From assembly GCA_024232835.1 (NCBI GenBank), contig JAAEPI010000290.1:1-59424 (forward strand): a stretch of 59,424 nucleotides of DNA, written 5' to 3'. Numbering within the stretch: the first letter of the stretch is position 1; each line of letters starts with the position of its first letter. Positions 1-7,860 of this stretch are shown piece after piece. The notes beneath the pieces are model-generated. The model did no database searches and had not been told where the DNA came from. It saw only the letters and a program-made list of their open reading frames with translations. This stretch comes from Cytophagales bacterium. GTDB lineage: Bacteria; Bacteroidota; Bacteroidia; Cytophagales; Cyclobacteriaceae. The position numbers and the translations under genes were made by a program.

Positions 1-1
1 G

Positions 2-178
2 TTGGTTAAAATCCGAATATTGGATATTTCAGGCAAGCTTATACAGAAAGAGCAACAAATGAAGGCTGGTCAGATATTAAAGGTACCGATCACATTAGAG
101 AATTTGAAATCAGGGGTACATATGGTCGAGATTAGTATTGGTGATCAGCGAGTTGTGAAAAGGATCATAAAAAATTGA
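2..178 (+). CDS. C-terminal end of a T9SS-secreted protein (type A sorting domain), truncated at the window edge
   Basis: Reading from base 2 gives 58 residues ending in TGA at 176-178, and the ORF has no start inside the window. The residues match the Por-secretion C-terminal sorting domain: an opening VKIRILDISGKL strand, a middle ITLENLKSGVHMVEI, and a closing VVKRIIKN. In Bacteroidota this roughly 70-residue domain directs surface or secreted proteins through the type IX secretion system and is removed or lipid-linked at the cell surface. What the upstream passenger domain does cannot be seen. A strong terminator lies 40 nt downstream, so this gene closes a transcription unit. The family call is confident despite the short length. 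Confidence 0.8.
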   Translation: MVKIRILDISGKLIQKEQQMKAGQILKVPITLENLKSGVHMVEISIGDQRVVKRIIKN

Positions 179-216
179 ATCGTACTAAGGCAGTCAGTTT
201 TTTTAAAAAGCTGACA

Positions 217-247
217 AGGCCATCCACTTAGTGGATGGCTTTTTTTA
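217..247 (+). terminator. Rho-independent terminator after the T9SS gene
   Basis: A perfect 9-bp stem (GCCATCCAC / GTGGATGGC) with a TTA loop is followed by seven T residues. It separates the T9SS cargo gene from the downstream TIGR03032 gene. Confidence 0.9.
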
Positions 248-286
248 TATCTTCGCAGCTCATGTTATGATTTCTAGACTTTTGAA

Positions 287-1375
287 ATGACAAATCAACC
301 GAACAAACCACCGGAACCTTTTTCGTGTACATATTCACCCAACCTTCCGGAATTGCTCCAACAATTAAATTGCACAATTGCAATCAGCACATATCAGGCG
401 GGTAAGGTTATCTTTATCAATGCAGTAGATGAAAACAACCTGATTCAATTGCCCAGAAATTTTAATAAAGCAATGGGTTTAGCTATCAAGGATCATCAGT
501 TGGCTGTTGCAACAAAAAATGAAGTTGTAGTATTAGGAAACGCTCCAGGGCTGGCACCAAACTATGGCCCACAGCCAAAAACATATGACGCACTCTACAT
601 TCCAAGAGCTATCTATTATACGGGTGAAGTAGATATCCATGATATGGAGTGGGGGGAAAAAGGATTGTATGCAGTTAATACAAGGTTTTCCTGTATTTCA
701 CTAATCAATGATCGGTTCAGTTTTGAACCTGTCTGGAATCCTTCGTTTATCACCGATCTCCAGCCAGCGGACAGATGCCATCTCAATGGCATGGTGATGA
801 AAAATGGTAAGCCGAAATATGCAACGGCTTTGGGATTATCAGATATAGGCAAGGGATGGCGAGATACGGTGGAAACCGGCGGCATCCTGATCGATGTTGA
901 AACGGATGAAATCATTTTGGAAGGACTGGCCATGCCCCATTCGCCTCGTATGTACGATGGTGATGTGTACATGGTACTATCCGCAACGGGAGAATTAATC
1001 AAAGTAAATATTGCCGAGAAGAAATATGAGGTGCTATTGACACTTAATGGCTTTCTTCGGGGAATGGCCAAGCATGGCGACTATTTGTTTATTGGCCTGT
1101 CGAAATTAAGACAGAATTCTTCGATTTTCCGTGATTTGCCAATCACCAAGAAAGCACTTCATTCCGGAGTTGAGATCATCCACCTGCCCACTGCTACATC
1201 AGTTGCCCATATTCGATACAATGCCAGTGTAGAAGAACTATATGATGTTCAAATTATTCCTAAGTTCAGTAGGCCCGGGATTTTGGGAATTGATAAGGAA
1301 GAACATAGAAGGGCATTGGTAACCCCAACAGACAACTACTGGGCAGAACCAAATGATAAGGTAGAGAACCCATAA
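287..1375 (+). CDS. TIGR03032 (DUF4915) family protein
   Basis: The 362-residue protein spans the whole TIGR03032/DUF4915 family. Recognisable blocks in order are ISTYQAGKV near the N-terminus, HLNGMV, ALGLSDIGKGWRDT, GGILIDVETDE, MPHSPRMYDG, FLRGMA, FIGLSKLR and the late VEELYDVQIIP. The biochemical function is unproven; the repeated short strands suggest a beta-propeller-like fold. No signal peptide or membrane segment is visible. It lies 11 nt before the TPR/O-GlcNAc-transferase-like gene, so the two are probably cotranscribed. Genes of this family often sit beside TPR/GT41 proteins and methyltransferases, suggesting a role in protein or surface glycan modification. The ATG at 287 fits the family N-terminus. 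Confidence 0.85.
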   Translation: MTNQPNKPPEPFSCTYSPNLPELLQQLNCTIAISTYQAGKVIFINAVDENNLIQLPRNFNKAMGLAIKDHQLAVATKNEVVVLGNAPGLAPNYGPQPKTYDALYIPRAIYYTGEVDIHDMEWGEKGLYAVNTRFSCISLINDRFSFEPVWNPSFITDLQPADRCHLNGMVMKNGKPKYATALGLSDIGKGWRDTVETGGILIDVETDEIILEGLAMPHSPRMYDGDVYMVLSATGELIKVNIAEKKYEVLLTLNGFLRGMAKHGDYLFIGLSKLRQNSSIFRDLPITKKALHSGVEIIHLPTATSVAHIRYNASVEELYDVQIIPKFSRPGILGIDKEEHRRALVTPTDNYWAEPNDKVENP

Positions 1376-1386
1376 TCTCATTTTTT

Positions 1387-3450
1387 TTGAAAAGCTATCT
1401 TCAGCAACTCTTTTCGCATGCCATGTCGCTTTATCAACAAGGTGATTTAAAAGGAGCTGAAATTTCATTTAACCAGTTGCTAAGGGATCATCCGGATTAC
1501 CCTGATGCTTTGCATATGCTGGGCCTTGTATATGCACAGCAAAATCAATTTGATAGTGCAATTTCTCATATTGAAAGAGCAATCAGGGGAAACCCAACAA
1601 ATACGATTTTTCAAAACAATTTAGGCGAAACCTACAAGCGGAAGCGTGACGATAAGAATGCGCTTGTATATTTTGAAAAAGCCACCAAAACAGATCCGAA
1701 TTTTGCTCAGGGATATTTCAACCAGGCTACAATACGAAAAGGATTAGGGGAATTTTCGTTGGCAATTTCACTGTACAAGGAGGCGGTGGCCAGGGATCCA
1801 GGATATTTTCAAGCGTATTATAATTTGGGAAACCTTGCGCAGGAAATGGGAAATTATAAGTCAGCGATGACGTATTATGAAAAATGCCTGGCAATCAACG
1901 ATAAACACGAACTGGCACACAATAATATGGGCATAACGCTTCAGTATTGGGATAGAAGTGAGGAAGCAATTGAACAATATAACAGGTCGATTGAAATTAA
2001 TCCGAAATTTTGCGAAGCTCATTCAAACCTGGCTCAGCAATATGAGAAACAAGGTGATATTGAGAAGGCACGTGAGAGTTATGAGCACCTTATAAACCTT
2101 AAACCCAATGACGATTTATTACGATTTAAATTAAATACACTTTGCCCCATTATTTTTGAAAGTAACCGAGCCATTGATGAGTATCGAAATCGAATTGGTA
2201 GTGCAATAACCCGGTTTAAGAGTCTGCACGTACATCCAAAAGAGGTAAACACATCAGCATTCGCTACCTGTTCTGACCTGATCTATCAGGGAAGAAATGA
2301 TCTACCATTAAAGCAAGCCATGGCATCCTTGTACCAAAAGGAAATGCCAGAGATTCCGGTAAGAGATCCAAATCCCAAGCCACACATCGGATTTGTAGTA
2401 ACCAATGGACACGAGGGGGTATTTATTAAATGTATGCGTGGGTTAATAAACCACATGCCACTAGATAAATACAACATTTCAATCGTTTGTAGCTTACCGA
2501 ATGGGAAAAAAATTTTAGAGCCAGTTGTTGATAATCCAGGAGTCAAATTTATTTCCATTAATCCTCGCTTAGATTTAGCCACTCAAACTATTGTGGATGC
2601 TAAATTTGATTTCTTACACTATTGGGAAATAGGAACAGATTCAGCCAATTATTTGCTGCCATTTATGCGTCTGGCTCGGGTTCAATGCACAAGTTGGGGC
2701 TGGCCAACAACAAGTGGCATCCCAAATGTCGACTATTTCATTTCTTCTAAACATCTCGAAACTGAGGAAAGCGATGGTTACTATTCTGAAAAGTTGGTTA
2801 GACTCAACCGCCTCCCTGTGTATTATTACAAACCACCTTTACCAGATGCTGTCAAACCACTAGCCGATTTTGGGTTGCCTGCTGATAAACATTTGTATTT
2901 ATGTGCACAAAACCTTAAGAAAATTCATCCGGATTTTGACCAGTTGGTGAGTGGTATACTACAAAAGGATCCACACGCCATCGTAATTTTTATTAATGAT
3001 AAACAGGACAACATTACGCAGTTGTTAAGGAATAGACTTGAATATGTTATGCCTGAACTCTTTGCACGGATAGTATTTTTGGAACGTATGTCCGAGGAAA
3101 ATTATTTGAGCTTACTCAAGCAGGTGAATGTTGCATTAGATACCCTGCATTACGGAGGGGGCGCAAACACTTGTTACGATGCATTTGTTTGTGGTACCCC
3201 AATGATTACATTGAAAGGGAAGTTTCATCGAAGCAGATTTGGTTATGCGGCCTACAAGCAGATGGAGTTGGATGACTGCTTCGTTGCTTCTCTGGAAAAG
3301 TACGTTGACAAAGCAGTGGAGATCGGAACGAACAGCAGATTAAGAAAAGATTTAAGTGCCAGAATAATTAAACAATCCCAAGTGCTTTTCGAAGATTATA
3401 CTGCAGTAAGCGAATTGACTGACTTTATCGATTCGGTAACTAAGAATTGA
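1387..3450 (+). CDS. TPR / O-GlcNAc-transferase-like (GT41, SPINDLY-type) protein
   Basis: Residues ~1-260 form about seven tetratricopeptide repeats with the usual A, G, Y and P spacing (for example YFQAYYNLGNLAQEMGNY). Residues ~330-687 resemble the GT41 catalytic region: a GWPTTSGIPNVDYFISS block, then VALDTLHYGGGANTCYDAF and CGTPMITLKG, which line the UDP-sugar site in this family. It probably glycosylates protein Ser/Thr in the cytoplasm; donor and target are unknown. The start is TTG at 1387, since the alternative ATG at 1423 would cut the first TPR helix. There is no secretion signal. It follows the TIGR03032 gene by 11 nt. Confidence 0.8.
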   Translation: MKSYLQQLFSHAMSLYQQGDLKGAEISFNQLLRDHPDYPDALHMLGLVYAQQNQFDSAISHIERAIRGNPTNTIFQNNLGETYKRKRDDKNALVYFEKATKTDPNFAQGYFNQATIRKGLGEFSLAISLYKEAVARDPGYFQAYYNLGNLAQEMGNYKSAMTYYEKCLAINDKHELAHNNMGITLQYWDRSEEAIEQYNRSIEINPKFCEAHSNLAQQYEKQGDIEKARESYEHLINLKPNDDLLRFKLNTLCPIIFESNRAIDEYRNRIGSAITRFKSLHVHPKEVNTSAFATCSDLIYQGRNDLPLKQAMASLYQKEMPEIPVRDPNPKPHIGFVVTNGHEGVFIKCMRGLINHMPLDKYNISIVCSLPNGKKILEPVVDNPGVKFISINPRLDLATQTIVDAKFDFLHYWEIGTDSANYLLPFMRLARVQCTSWGWPTTSGIPNVDYFISSKHLETEESDGYYSEKLVRLNRLPVYYYKPPLPDAVKPLADFGLPADKHLYLCAQNLKKIHPDFDQLVSGILQKDPHAIVIFINDKQDNITQLLRNRLEYVMPELFARIVFLERMSEENYLSLLKQVNVALDTLHYGGGANTCYDAFVCGTPMITLKGKFHRSRFGYAAYKQMELDDCFVASLEKYVDKAVEIGTNSRLRKDLSARIIKQSQVLFEDYTAVSELTDFIDSVTKN

Positions 3451-3478
3451 TGAATAGCCGAAGATGGCTTAATAATCG

Positions 3479-4150
3479 TCAATCCTTTGCTGCCAAAAGA
3501 AACCCCAGAGACCATTCTACCCTGTAAACATTTCCCCCCTGTTGGTAACCAAGATCGCTGAATACTTTACGTAGTTCATTTTCTGACGGATTTTTATCTA
3601 GGTAGAGATCCCTGAAAAACGCCATGGCATCTTTCTCGTTTTCAAAATCCCAAAAATACATTTGCTCCTCGAACTCAGCCTTAAATCCCACTTCCACCAA
3701 CTCTTCAATGTCATCTTTTCCTTTTAAAAACATCCCTTTAATACCCATGCTGTTCCACTGATTGACAAATACATTTAAATAAGAGTCTACTTCGCTTCCT
3801 ACCGTTAGAACCCACATAATAAATTGCTCTTTTGACTTAAGAATCCTGAACATCTCCCGATAAAACGATGGTCAATCTAGCATGTGGTGTGAGCCAGCTA
3901 AATTCATCACTACATCTATGGATTCATCCAACAAATCTATTTTGGCCTCATCACATTTTATAATTTTAGAATTATGGTCGTCAAATCCGCATGAAAAATC
4001 GAATCCGAAATATTTCACGCCAGTAGGTAAAAAACCCTTTAAATAACCACCGCCTGCAGGAAGATCAAGAATAGAATAATTCGAATTATTAGCAATGTAG
4101 CTTACGCCGGTCTCAAACTCCTTATCACGAGCATGGGGATACCTCATCAT
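3479..4150 (-). pseudogene. SAM-dependent methyltransferase interrupted by one in-frame TGA
   Basis: Two ORF-track pieces (3872-4150 and 3479-3853) share one frame and read as one class I methyltransferase of about 220 residues. The N-terminal piece has the SAM-binding motif SILDLPAGGGYLKG and an acidic FGFDFSCG strand. The C-terminal piece continues as MFRILKSKEQ and ends WSLGFLLAAKD. Between them the frame reads HHMLD, then TGA, then PSFYREMFRILK, so one substitution would restore the protein. It lies downstream of the broken QueC-like gene on the same strand. Alternatives are a sequencing error or two separately translated halves. The substrate cannot be inferred; context suggests glycan or nucleoside chemistry. 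Confidence 0.75.
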
Positions 4151-4188
4151 AGCATTATGAGGACTTCCCTCTTTTTTTGAAAATTTCT

Positions 4189-4908
4189 TTATACCCCAGC
4201 ATTTTCAAAGTGTTTTACATCCTGACAAGTTATACATTTACCGCTGGGTTTTGCTCCCTGAGTTTCACTATAAACGGGACGTCTGCACCACCAGAGATTA
4301 CCTCTGACTATTTCAGGTAGCGAATTCCAAATTTCTTCTTTAGTTTGTTCCATTACTGGAAATATGTAGGATGGTGGTTTGGGTTTGTCCAGCGACACTA
4401 CATTCTTGAAAATTGTCTGGGCCCTTTTCATTCGGATTCATAAAATTGTTTGAATTAGCATCGGTATCGGTTTTAGTCCTTCCCATCACCACAAATTCAA
4501 TATCTTTTCTTGATGTACAAATGTTACCCGCAATAAAAGCACACACCTCCATGTCAAAAGGAAATCTGTGAGATTTTAAAGATGAAAAACCTTTTGTGTT
4601 AAAGACACTTTCAGAGAATACAGATTCTAGGGAATAGTTCCTCTTATAGTAGTCAGGATTCAACTCACAGCAAAAGCTTCAGGATTTGCACGATTTTCCC
4701 GGTGGTGAATATGGATGTGGTGAATGATTAGAGGATGAGCTGAGTACTGCTTACTTGTCATCAGTTTATGCAAAACTCCGCTAGAGTCTATGCCTTCCTG
4801 AAAACATGCACAATATGGTTGATTTTCTATCCATAAGGCTTTTTTATTTGGATCAACGATTTTCAATACTAGCAAGAAATTCGATTTATTCCCATGCTCC
4901 TTATTCAT
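4189..4908 (-). pseudogene. QueC-like (7-cyano-7-deazaguanine synthase / ExsB-type PP-loop) gene, multiply frameshifted
   Basis: Three overlapping ORF pieces (4660-4908, 4340-4663, 4189-4431) line up in order as one PP-loop ATPase of about 240 residues. The first has GIDSSGVLHKLM, where SGGxDS is expected but QEGIDS is found. The middle has CAFIAGNICTSRKDIEFVVMGRT. The last has the zinc-type end WWCRRPVY...PSGKCITC, where the usual CGKC reads SGKC. Frame changes fall near 4655 and 4420. Two frameshifts plus loss of nucleotide-binding and Cys residues indicate a decayed gene. QueC itself makes preQ0; ExsB-like relatives occur in glycan and DNA-modification islands. The exact subfamily is uncertain. 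Confidence 0.7.
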
Positions 4909-5024
4909 TTAGGGGTTAATTCTATTTGCAATCTATGTCCAAATGGAAACATTTTCCAACCATTTGCCAAGACAGTAAATGTTTTGGTGGATGAGTCATT
5001 TGCCAAATTTGCTAAACTGGTAGA

Positions 5025-5043
5025 GCCACCTGCGATAGGCAGA
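5025..5043 (+). repeat. Short palindromic insert 1 inside the tRNA-Leu gene
   Basis: The 19-nt segment GCCACCTGCGATAGGCAGA lies between the D-loop (GGTAGA) and the 3' D-stem. It can fold CTGC-gatag-GCAG. It resembles the second insert at 5083: both contain GCC, ACCTGC and CA in the same order. The exact boundary is ambiguous by about 2 nt because GA flanks both ends. Confidence 0.55.
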
Positions 5044-5082
5044 CGCGCACGACTCAAACTCGTGTTCCTTCGGGGGTGAGGG

Positions 5083-5100
5083 CCTACCTGCAAAGTCAGG
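5083..5100 (+). repeat. Short palindromic insert 2 inside the tRNA-Leu gene
   Basis: The 18-nt segment CCTACCTGCAAAGTCAGG separates the 5' T-stem strand GAGGG from the T-loop TTCGATT. With the next T it folds as ACCTG-caaagt-CAGGT. It can be shifted by 2 nt (GGCCTACC...TCA), which makes its likeness to insert 1 clearer. Confidence 0.55.
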
Positions 5101-5121
5101 TTCGATTCCCTCCTTTGGTAC

Positions 5122-5152
5122 AAAGTCCTTCGAGCAATCGTAGGGCTTTTTT
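5122..5152 (+). terminator. Terminator downstream of the tRNA-like gene
   Basis: An 8-bp stem AAAGTCCT / AGGGCTTT (one G-T pair) encloses a 12-nt loop and runs into six T residues. Its position just after the tRNA 3' end indicates that the tRNA locus was or is a transcription unit of its own. Confidence 0.7.
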
Positions 5153-5249
5153 GTTATCAATAATCCCTGACCAAAATCATAATAGCCTCTAGCATCCCTC
5201 ATTTGACTTGAGGAATTAAACACCCACCTTTACTCAAAAGTTATCAATC

Positions 5250-5420
5250 ATGTGGGGTATTCTAGTAGGTGTGGTGACAGTGGCCATAGCCATATATGCC
5301 ATGATAATGGTCGCAATGAGCAAGATGTCTAATGCTAAGATGATGATCTGGTTTGCGATCGTTGTTCTTATTCCACTCATTGGCCCAATCGCGTACTTTT
5401 CATTGAAGCGCCAAAGGTAA
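5250..5420 (+). CDS. Small membrane protein, PLDc_N-like (56 aa)
   Basis: This ORF is too short for the ORF track; the minus-strand 5234-5428 ORF is its shadow. ATG at 5250 opens 56 residues with two hydrophobic helices: WGILVGVVTVAIAIYAMIMV, then after a short linker MIWFAIVVLIPLIGPIAYF, ending SLKRQR. The second helix, with W near its start and IPLIGPIAYF at its end, is the pattern of phospholipase D N-terminal-type (PLDc_N) small membrane proteins common in Bacteroidota. The positive C-terminus suggests it faces the cytoplasm. The function of these stand-alone proteins is unknown. It is convergent with the REC-Crp regulator gene. Confidence 0.65.
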   Translation: MWGILVGVVTVAIAIYAMIMVAMSKMSNAKMMIWFAIVVLIPLIGPIAYFSLKRQR

Positions 5421-5454
5421 TCAGGCAACTATCTAAAAATCTTGTAGGGGTGAG

Positions 5455-6501
5455 CTAGAATTTAATCTTCGCAATTTCCTCTGGTTTCAGAACAGATATT
5501 TGGCTGGAGTCCACTTCAATAAAACCATCGGTTTTGAATTCTGAGAGGATTCGAATAACTGATTCTGGAGCTGTGCCAACCATTCCTGCCAGATCTGCTC
5601 GTGCGATCTTAAATGCTGTCGCTCCTTCATTACTCTTGTAGGTATCGTAGAGTTTCATCAGGGTGTCGGCGGTTCTTTTCCTAACCGTGTTGTAGGCCAT
5701 ATCCATCAGTTCCTTTTCTCTGTCTGCAAGGTTTTTTGAAAGTAACTTGATGAATTGCCCGGAGATTTCCCGGTTCTGAAATATGAGGTTTTGAAAGTCC
5801 TGACGAGGGATAAGCACCAATTCCGTTTCTTCCATAGCCATGGCAAATTCCGTCCGATCCGAGTCTTGAATCAAGGCCTTCTCACCTAAAAAACTACCAT
5901 TCGTATAGATATCGTGAATAAATTCTTTGCCATCTACATTGATTTTATACGTTTTTACTTTCCCTGTTTTGATCATGTAGGAGTAGGAGGCATAGTCTCC
6001 TTCTCGATATATAATGTCTTTTTTCTTGAATTTCCTGGTTTTTTGATTTTCCAAGATGGAGTCCACATTGTCATACTTACTGGCGGCCTCAGCAAAATCT
6101 TCTGCCGTTTCACTTTGATTTAGTCCGGCGTATTTTTTCAACCTTCTTTCTATAGCTCCCAGAAGCTCCATTTCTTGATATGGTTTCGTGATGTAGTCAT
6201 CTGCGCCCATATTCATTCCTTTCCGAAAATCAGTTTTTTCAGTCTTAGCAGTCAGAAAAATGAAAGGTATACTTGATGTCGAAGGATTTTTCATGAGTAG
6301 ATATAGCACCTCGTATCCATCCATTTCTGGCATCATAATGTCACACAAGATCAGATCCGGTGTTTTTCCCAAAGCCGATTTCACACCCTCCTTTCCATTT
6401 GCTGCTATACGAACAGTGTAATTAGATAAGTCGAGCAATTCGGCGATATTCTCACGTACGTCTTCTTGATCTTCAATTACAAGAATGGTTTTCTTGCTCA
6501 T
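5455..6501 (-). CDS. Response-regulator receiver fused to a Crp/Fnr-type transcription regulator
   Basis: The start is taken at the internal ATG (6501), where MSKKTILVIEDQED begins a normal receiver; the longer ORF start at 6549 adds an atypical leader. Residues ~1-120 are a REC domain with the acidic pocket, phospho-acceptor Asp in LILCDIMMPEMDG and the conserved Lys in ITKPY. Residues ~140-260 are a cyclic-nucleotide-binding-like beta-roll (YREGDYASYSYMIKTGKVK). The last ~80 residues form a Crp-type helix-turn-helix (RADLAGMVGTAPESVIRILSEF). There are no Fnr iron-sulfur cysteines, so input probably comes by phosphorylation. It is divergent from the nos operon and is its obvious candidate regulator; the PAS kinase at 15196 is a possible partner. 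Confidence 0.88.
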   Translation of the reverse strand: MSKKTILVIEDQEDVRENIAELLDLSNYTVRIAANGKEGVKSALGKTPDLILCDIMMPEMDGYEVLYLLMKNPSTSSIPFIFLTAKTEKTDFRKGMNMGADDYITKPYQEMELLGAIERRLKKYAGLNQSETAEDFAEAASKYDNVDSILENQKTRKFKKKDIIYREGDYASYSYMIKTGKVKTYKINVDGKEFIHDIYTNGSFLGEKALIQDSDRTEFAMAMEETELVLIPRQDFQNLIFQNREISGQFIKLLSKNLADREKELMDMAYNTVRKRTADTLMKLYDTYKSNEGATAFKIARADLAGMVGTAPESVIRILSEFKTDGFIEVDSSQISVLKPEEIAKIKF

Positions 6502-6667
6502 TAGCTTCTTGGTTTGGAATCTGCAAATTAGCAAATTAATAGGGATCAAGCATTTAATTGATTGCCTAAAATGATGTAATGAAAGTCATAGTATGAATTG
6601 ATGAAGGTCATGATTGATAAATCTAGAGGTATCTAATTTTGGCCTATTAAAAGTAAAAAATATTACT

Positions 6668-6719
6668 GATTGGTTAATTTTGAGCTTTGTATTAAATCAA
6701 TCCAAACAGTAAACCAATC
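6668..6719. promoter_or_regulatory. Inverted repeat GATTGGTT / AACCAATC upstream of the nos operon
   Basis: GATTGGTT (6668-6675) and its exact complement AACCAATC (6712-6719) are separated by 36 nt and end 11 nt before the cytochrome start at 6731. The 180-nt gap between the divergent REC-Crp gene and the nos operon should contain both promoters. A TTTG at 6686-6689 could be a -33 element but no clear TAnnTTTG follows. No canonical TTGAT-N4-ATCAA Fnr box was found. The role as operator or hairpin is inferred. Confidence 0.35.
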
Positions 6720-6730
6720 TAAAATAGCTT

Positions 6731-7216
6731 ATGAAAAATGAAAATGTATTAATCGTTGCAGTGCTTCTTTTGGCAATGACGGCATGTGGAGGAGGAGGCC
6801 AAAGCCAAGCTGATAAAAGTAAAGAGCAAGCTGCAAATAAGACACCAGATCCCACAACACTTGAAGAAGCGGAGAAAAACTGGCAGAGTGATTACGGAAT
6901 TGGGCCTGTCAGTTCATTTGAATTGCCAGCTGAAGTCGATGCTGACTTGGTAGCAAAAGGGATGGAAATTTTTGATGCGAAATGTACTGCCTGCCATAAG
7001 GTAGACAAGCAATTCATTGGACCAGAACCAAAAGGCATACTAACCAGACGGACACCAGCGTGGATTATGAACATGATTCTGAATCCGGATGAAATGGTAC
7101 AGAAAAATCATATTGCAAAACAACTATTGATAAAATTCAATGGATCTCCCATGGCAAATCAAAATTTGACAGAAGAGGAAGCCAGAGCTGTCCTTGAGTA
7201 TTTCAGAACCTTATAA
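6731..7216 (+). CDS. Monoheme cytochrome c lipoprotein of the nos locus
   Basis: This is a 161-residue lipoprotein with signal peptide and lipobox LLAMTAC, giving a lipidated Cys near residue 19. A linker rich in charged residues precedes a class I cytochrome c domain with one heme motif CTACH and a downstream Met (SPMANQ) as likely sixth ligand. It should sit on the periplasmic face of a membrane and pass electrons from the quinol pool or a bc-type complex to NosZ. It is the first gene of the nos operon, 29 nt before the FAS1 gene. Such cytochromes typically lead Bacteroidota nos loci. The electron-donor role is inferred from position. Confidence 0.88.
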   Translation: MKNENVLIVAVLLLAMTACGGGGQSQADKSKEQAANKTPDPTTLEEAEKNWQSDYGIGPVSSFELPAEVDADLVAKGMEIFDAKCTACHKVDKQFIGPEPKGILTRRTPAWIMNMILNPDEMVQKNHIAKQLLIKFNGSPMANQNLTEEEARAVLEYFRTL

Positions 7217-7245
7217 AATCGAGTTTCACTTAACAAAAATCTATC

Positions 7246-7827
7246 ATGAGAAAAATCAGTAACATTTTAATTCTGAGTGCATTGATTGTCGGGACTTGGT
7301 CTTGTTCCAACTCCGGTTCACAATCAAGCGAAGGCTCAGGTGACGGTAGCGTTGTGGCTGAATCTAGTCATCCGCTAGGCCAGGCATCCTATTCGGATGA
7401 TGTATCCGATGCTAACATTCTTCAAATAGCCATTGGATCTAAAGATCATACAACATTGGTCGCTGGTGTGCAAGCAACGAAAATTGAGCATGTGTTAGTA
7501 AATGCAGGTCCACTTACAGTGTTTGCACCTACTAATGATGCATTTGGTCTTTTACCAGAAGGTACACTTGAAAACTTGCTCAAGGAGGAGAACTTGCCAA
7601 CATTGGCCAATATTATCACCAACCACGCAACTCCGGGTTCATTTACTATCGAAGGCCTTAAGAAAGAAGCGAGCAAGGGGAGAAAGATTTATATGGCAAC
7701 TGGTAATTATGTTGAAATTGTAGTCGATGGTGATGATGTGACTGTAGGAGGAGCCAAGATTCTTGGTACTGTAGAAGCGTCAAATGGTATCGTTCATGTA
7801 GTTGATAAAATCATCCTTCCTGAATAA
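7246..7827 (+). CDS. Fasciclin (FAS1) domain lipoprotein
   Basis: The signal peptide ends in a lipobox-like VGTWSC and is followed by a Ser/Gly-rich spacer. Residues ~60-193 form one FAS1 domain, with the H1 motif TVFAPTNDAF and the H2-type end GIVHVVDKIILPE. FAS1 domains usually mediate adhesion or protein contacts. Its place between the cytochrome c and nosZ suggests a scaffold or assembly role in N2O reduction, but this is inference. The gene is 29 nt downstream of the cytochrome and 33 nt upstream of the chosen nosZ start. Confidence 0.88.
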   Translation: MRKISNILILSALIVGTWSCSNSGSQSSEGSGDGSVVAESSHPLGQASYSDDVSDANILQIAIGSKDHTTLVAGVQATKIEHVLVNAGPLTVFAPTNDAFGLLPEGTLENLLKEENLPTLANIITNHATPGSFTIEGLKKEASKGRKIYMATGNYVEIVVDGDDVTVGGAKILGTVEASNGIVHVVDKIILPE

Positions 7828-7860
7828 ATTTTGAATAAAGAACTCTTAACAACTAAAAAT

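Larger units (their letters stand above)
5002..5120 (+). tRNA. tRNA-Leu(CAA) gene interrupted by two short insertions (probable pseudo-tRNA)
   Basis: The anticodon arm is perfect: stem CACGA/TCGTG around loop CTCAAAC, anticodon CAA at 5055-5057. A class II variable arm with a TTCG loop follows. The 3' part TTCGATTCCCTCCTTTGGTA supplies T-loop, T-stem, acceptor strand and discriminator A; CCA is not encoded. The 5' acceptor GCCAAAT pairs 6 of 7 positions with CTTTGGT, counting one G-T wobble. Two extra segments, 5025-5043 (19 nt) after the D-loop and 5083-5100 (18 nt) between GAGGG and TTCGATT, break the fold. Removing both leaves 82 nt with a perfect GAGGG/CCCTC T-stem. A functional product is doubtful as written. 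Confidence 0.7.

Noticed and set aside
616-1071. Minus-strand 151-aa ORF inside the TIGR03032 gene
   Set aside because: It is the antisense shadow of a clearly conserved plus-strand protein.
4894-5223. Overlapping ORFs of 61-75 aa around the tRNA (4894-5079, 4905-5123, 4996-5223)
   Set aside because: They run through the tRNA-like sequence on both strands and have no protein-like composition; the tRNA anticodon and T-loop explain the conserved look.
6541-6730. Possible Fnr box (TTGAT-N4-ATCAA) before the nos operon
   Set aside because: Only partial half sites such as TTGATTG and ATCAATC were found, not with the right spacing.
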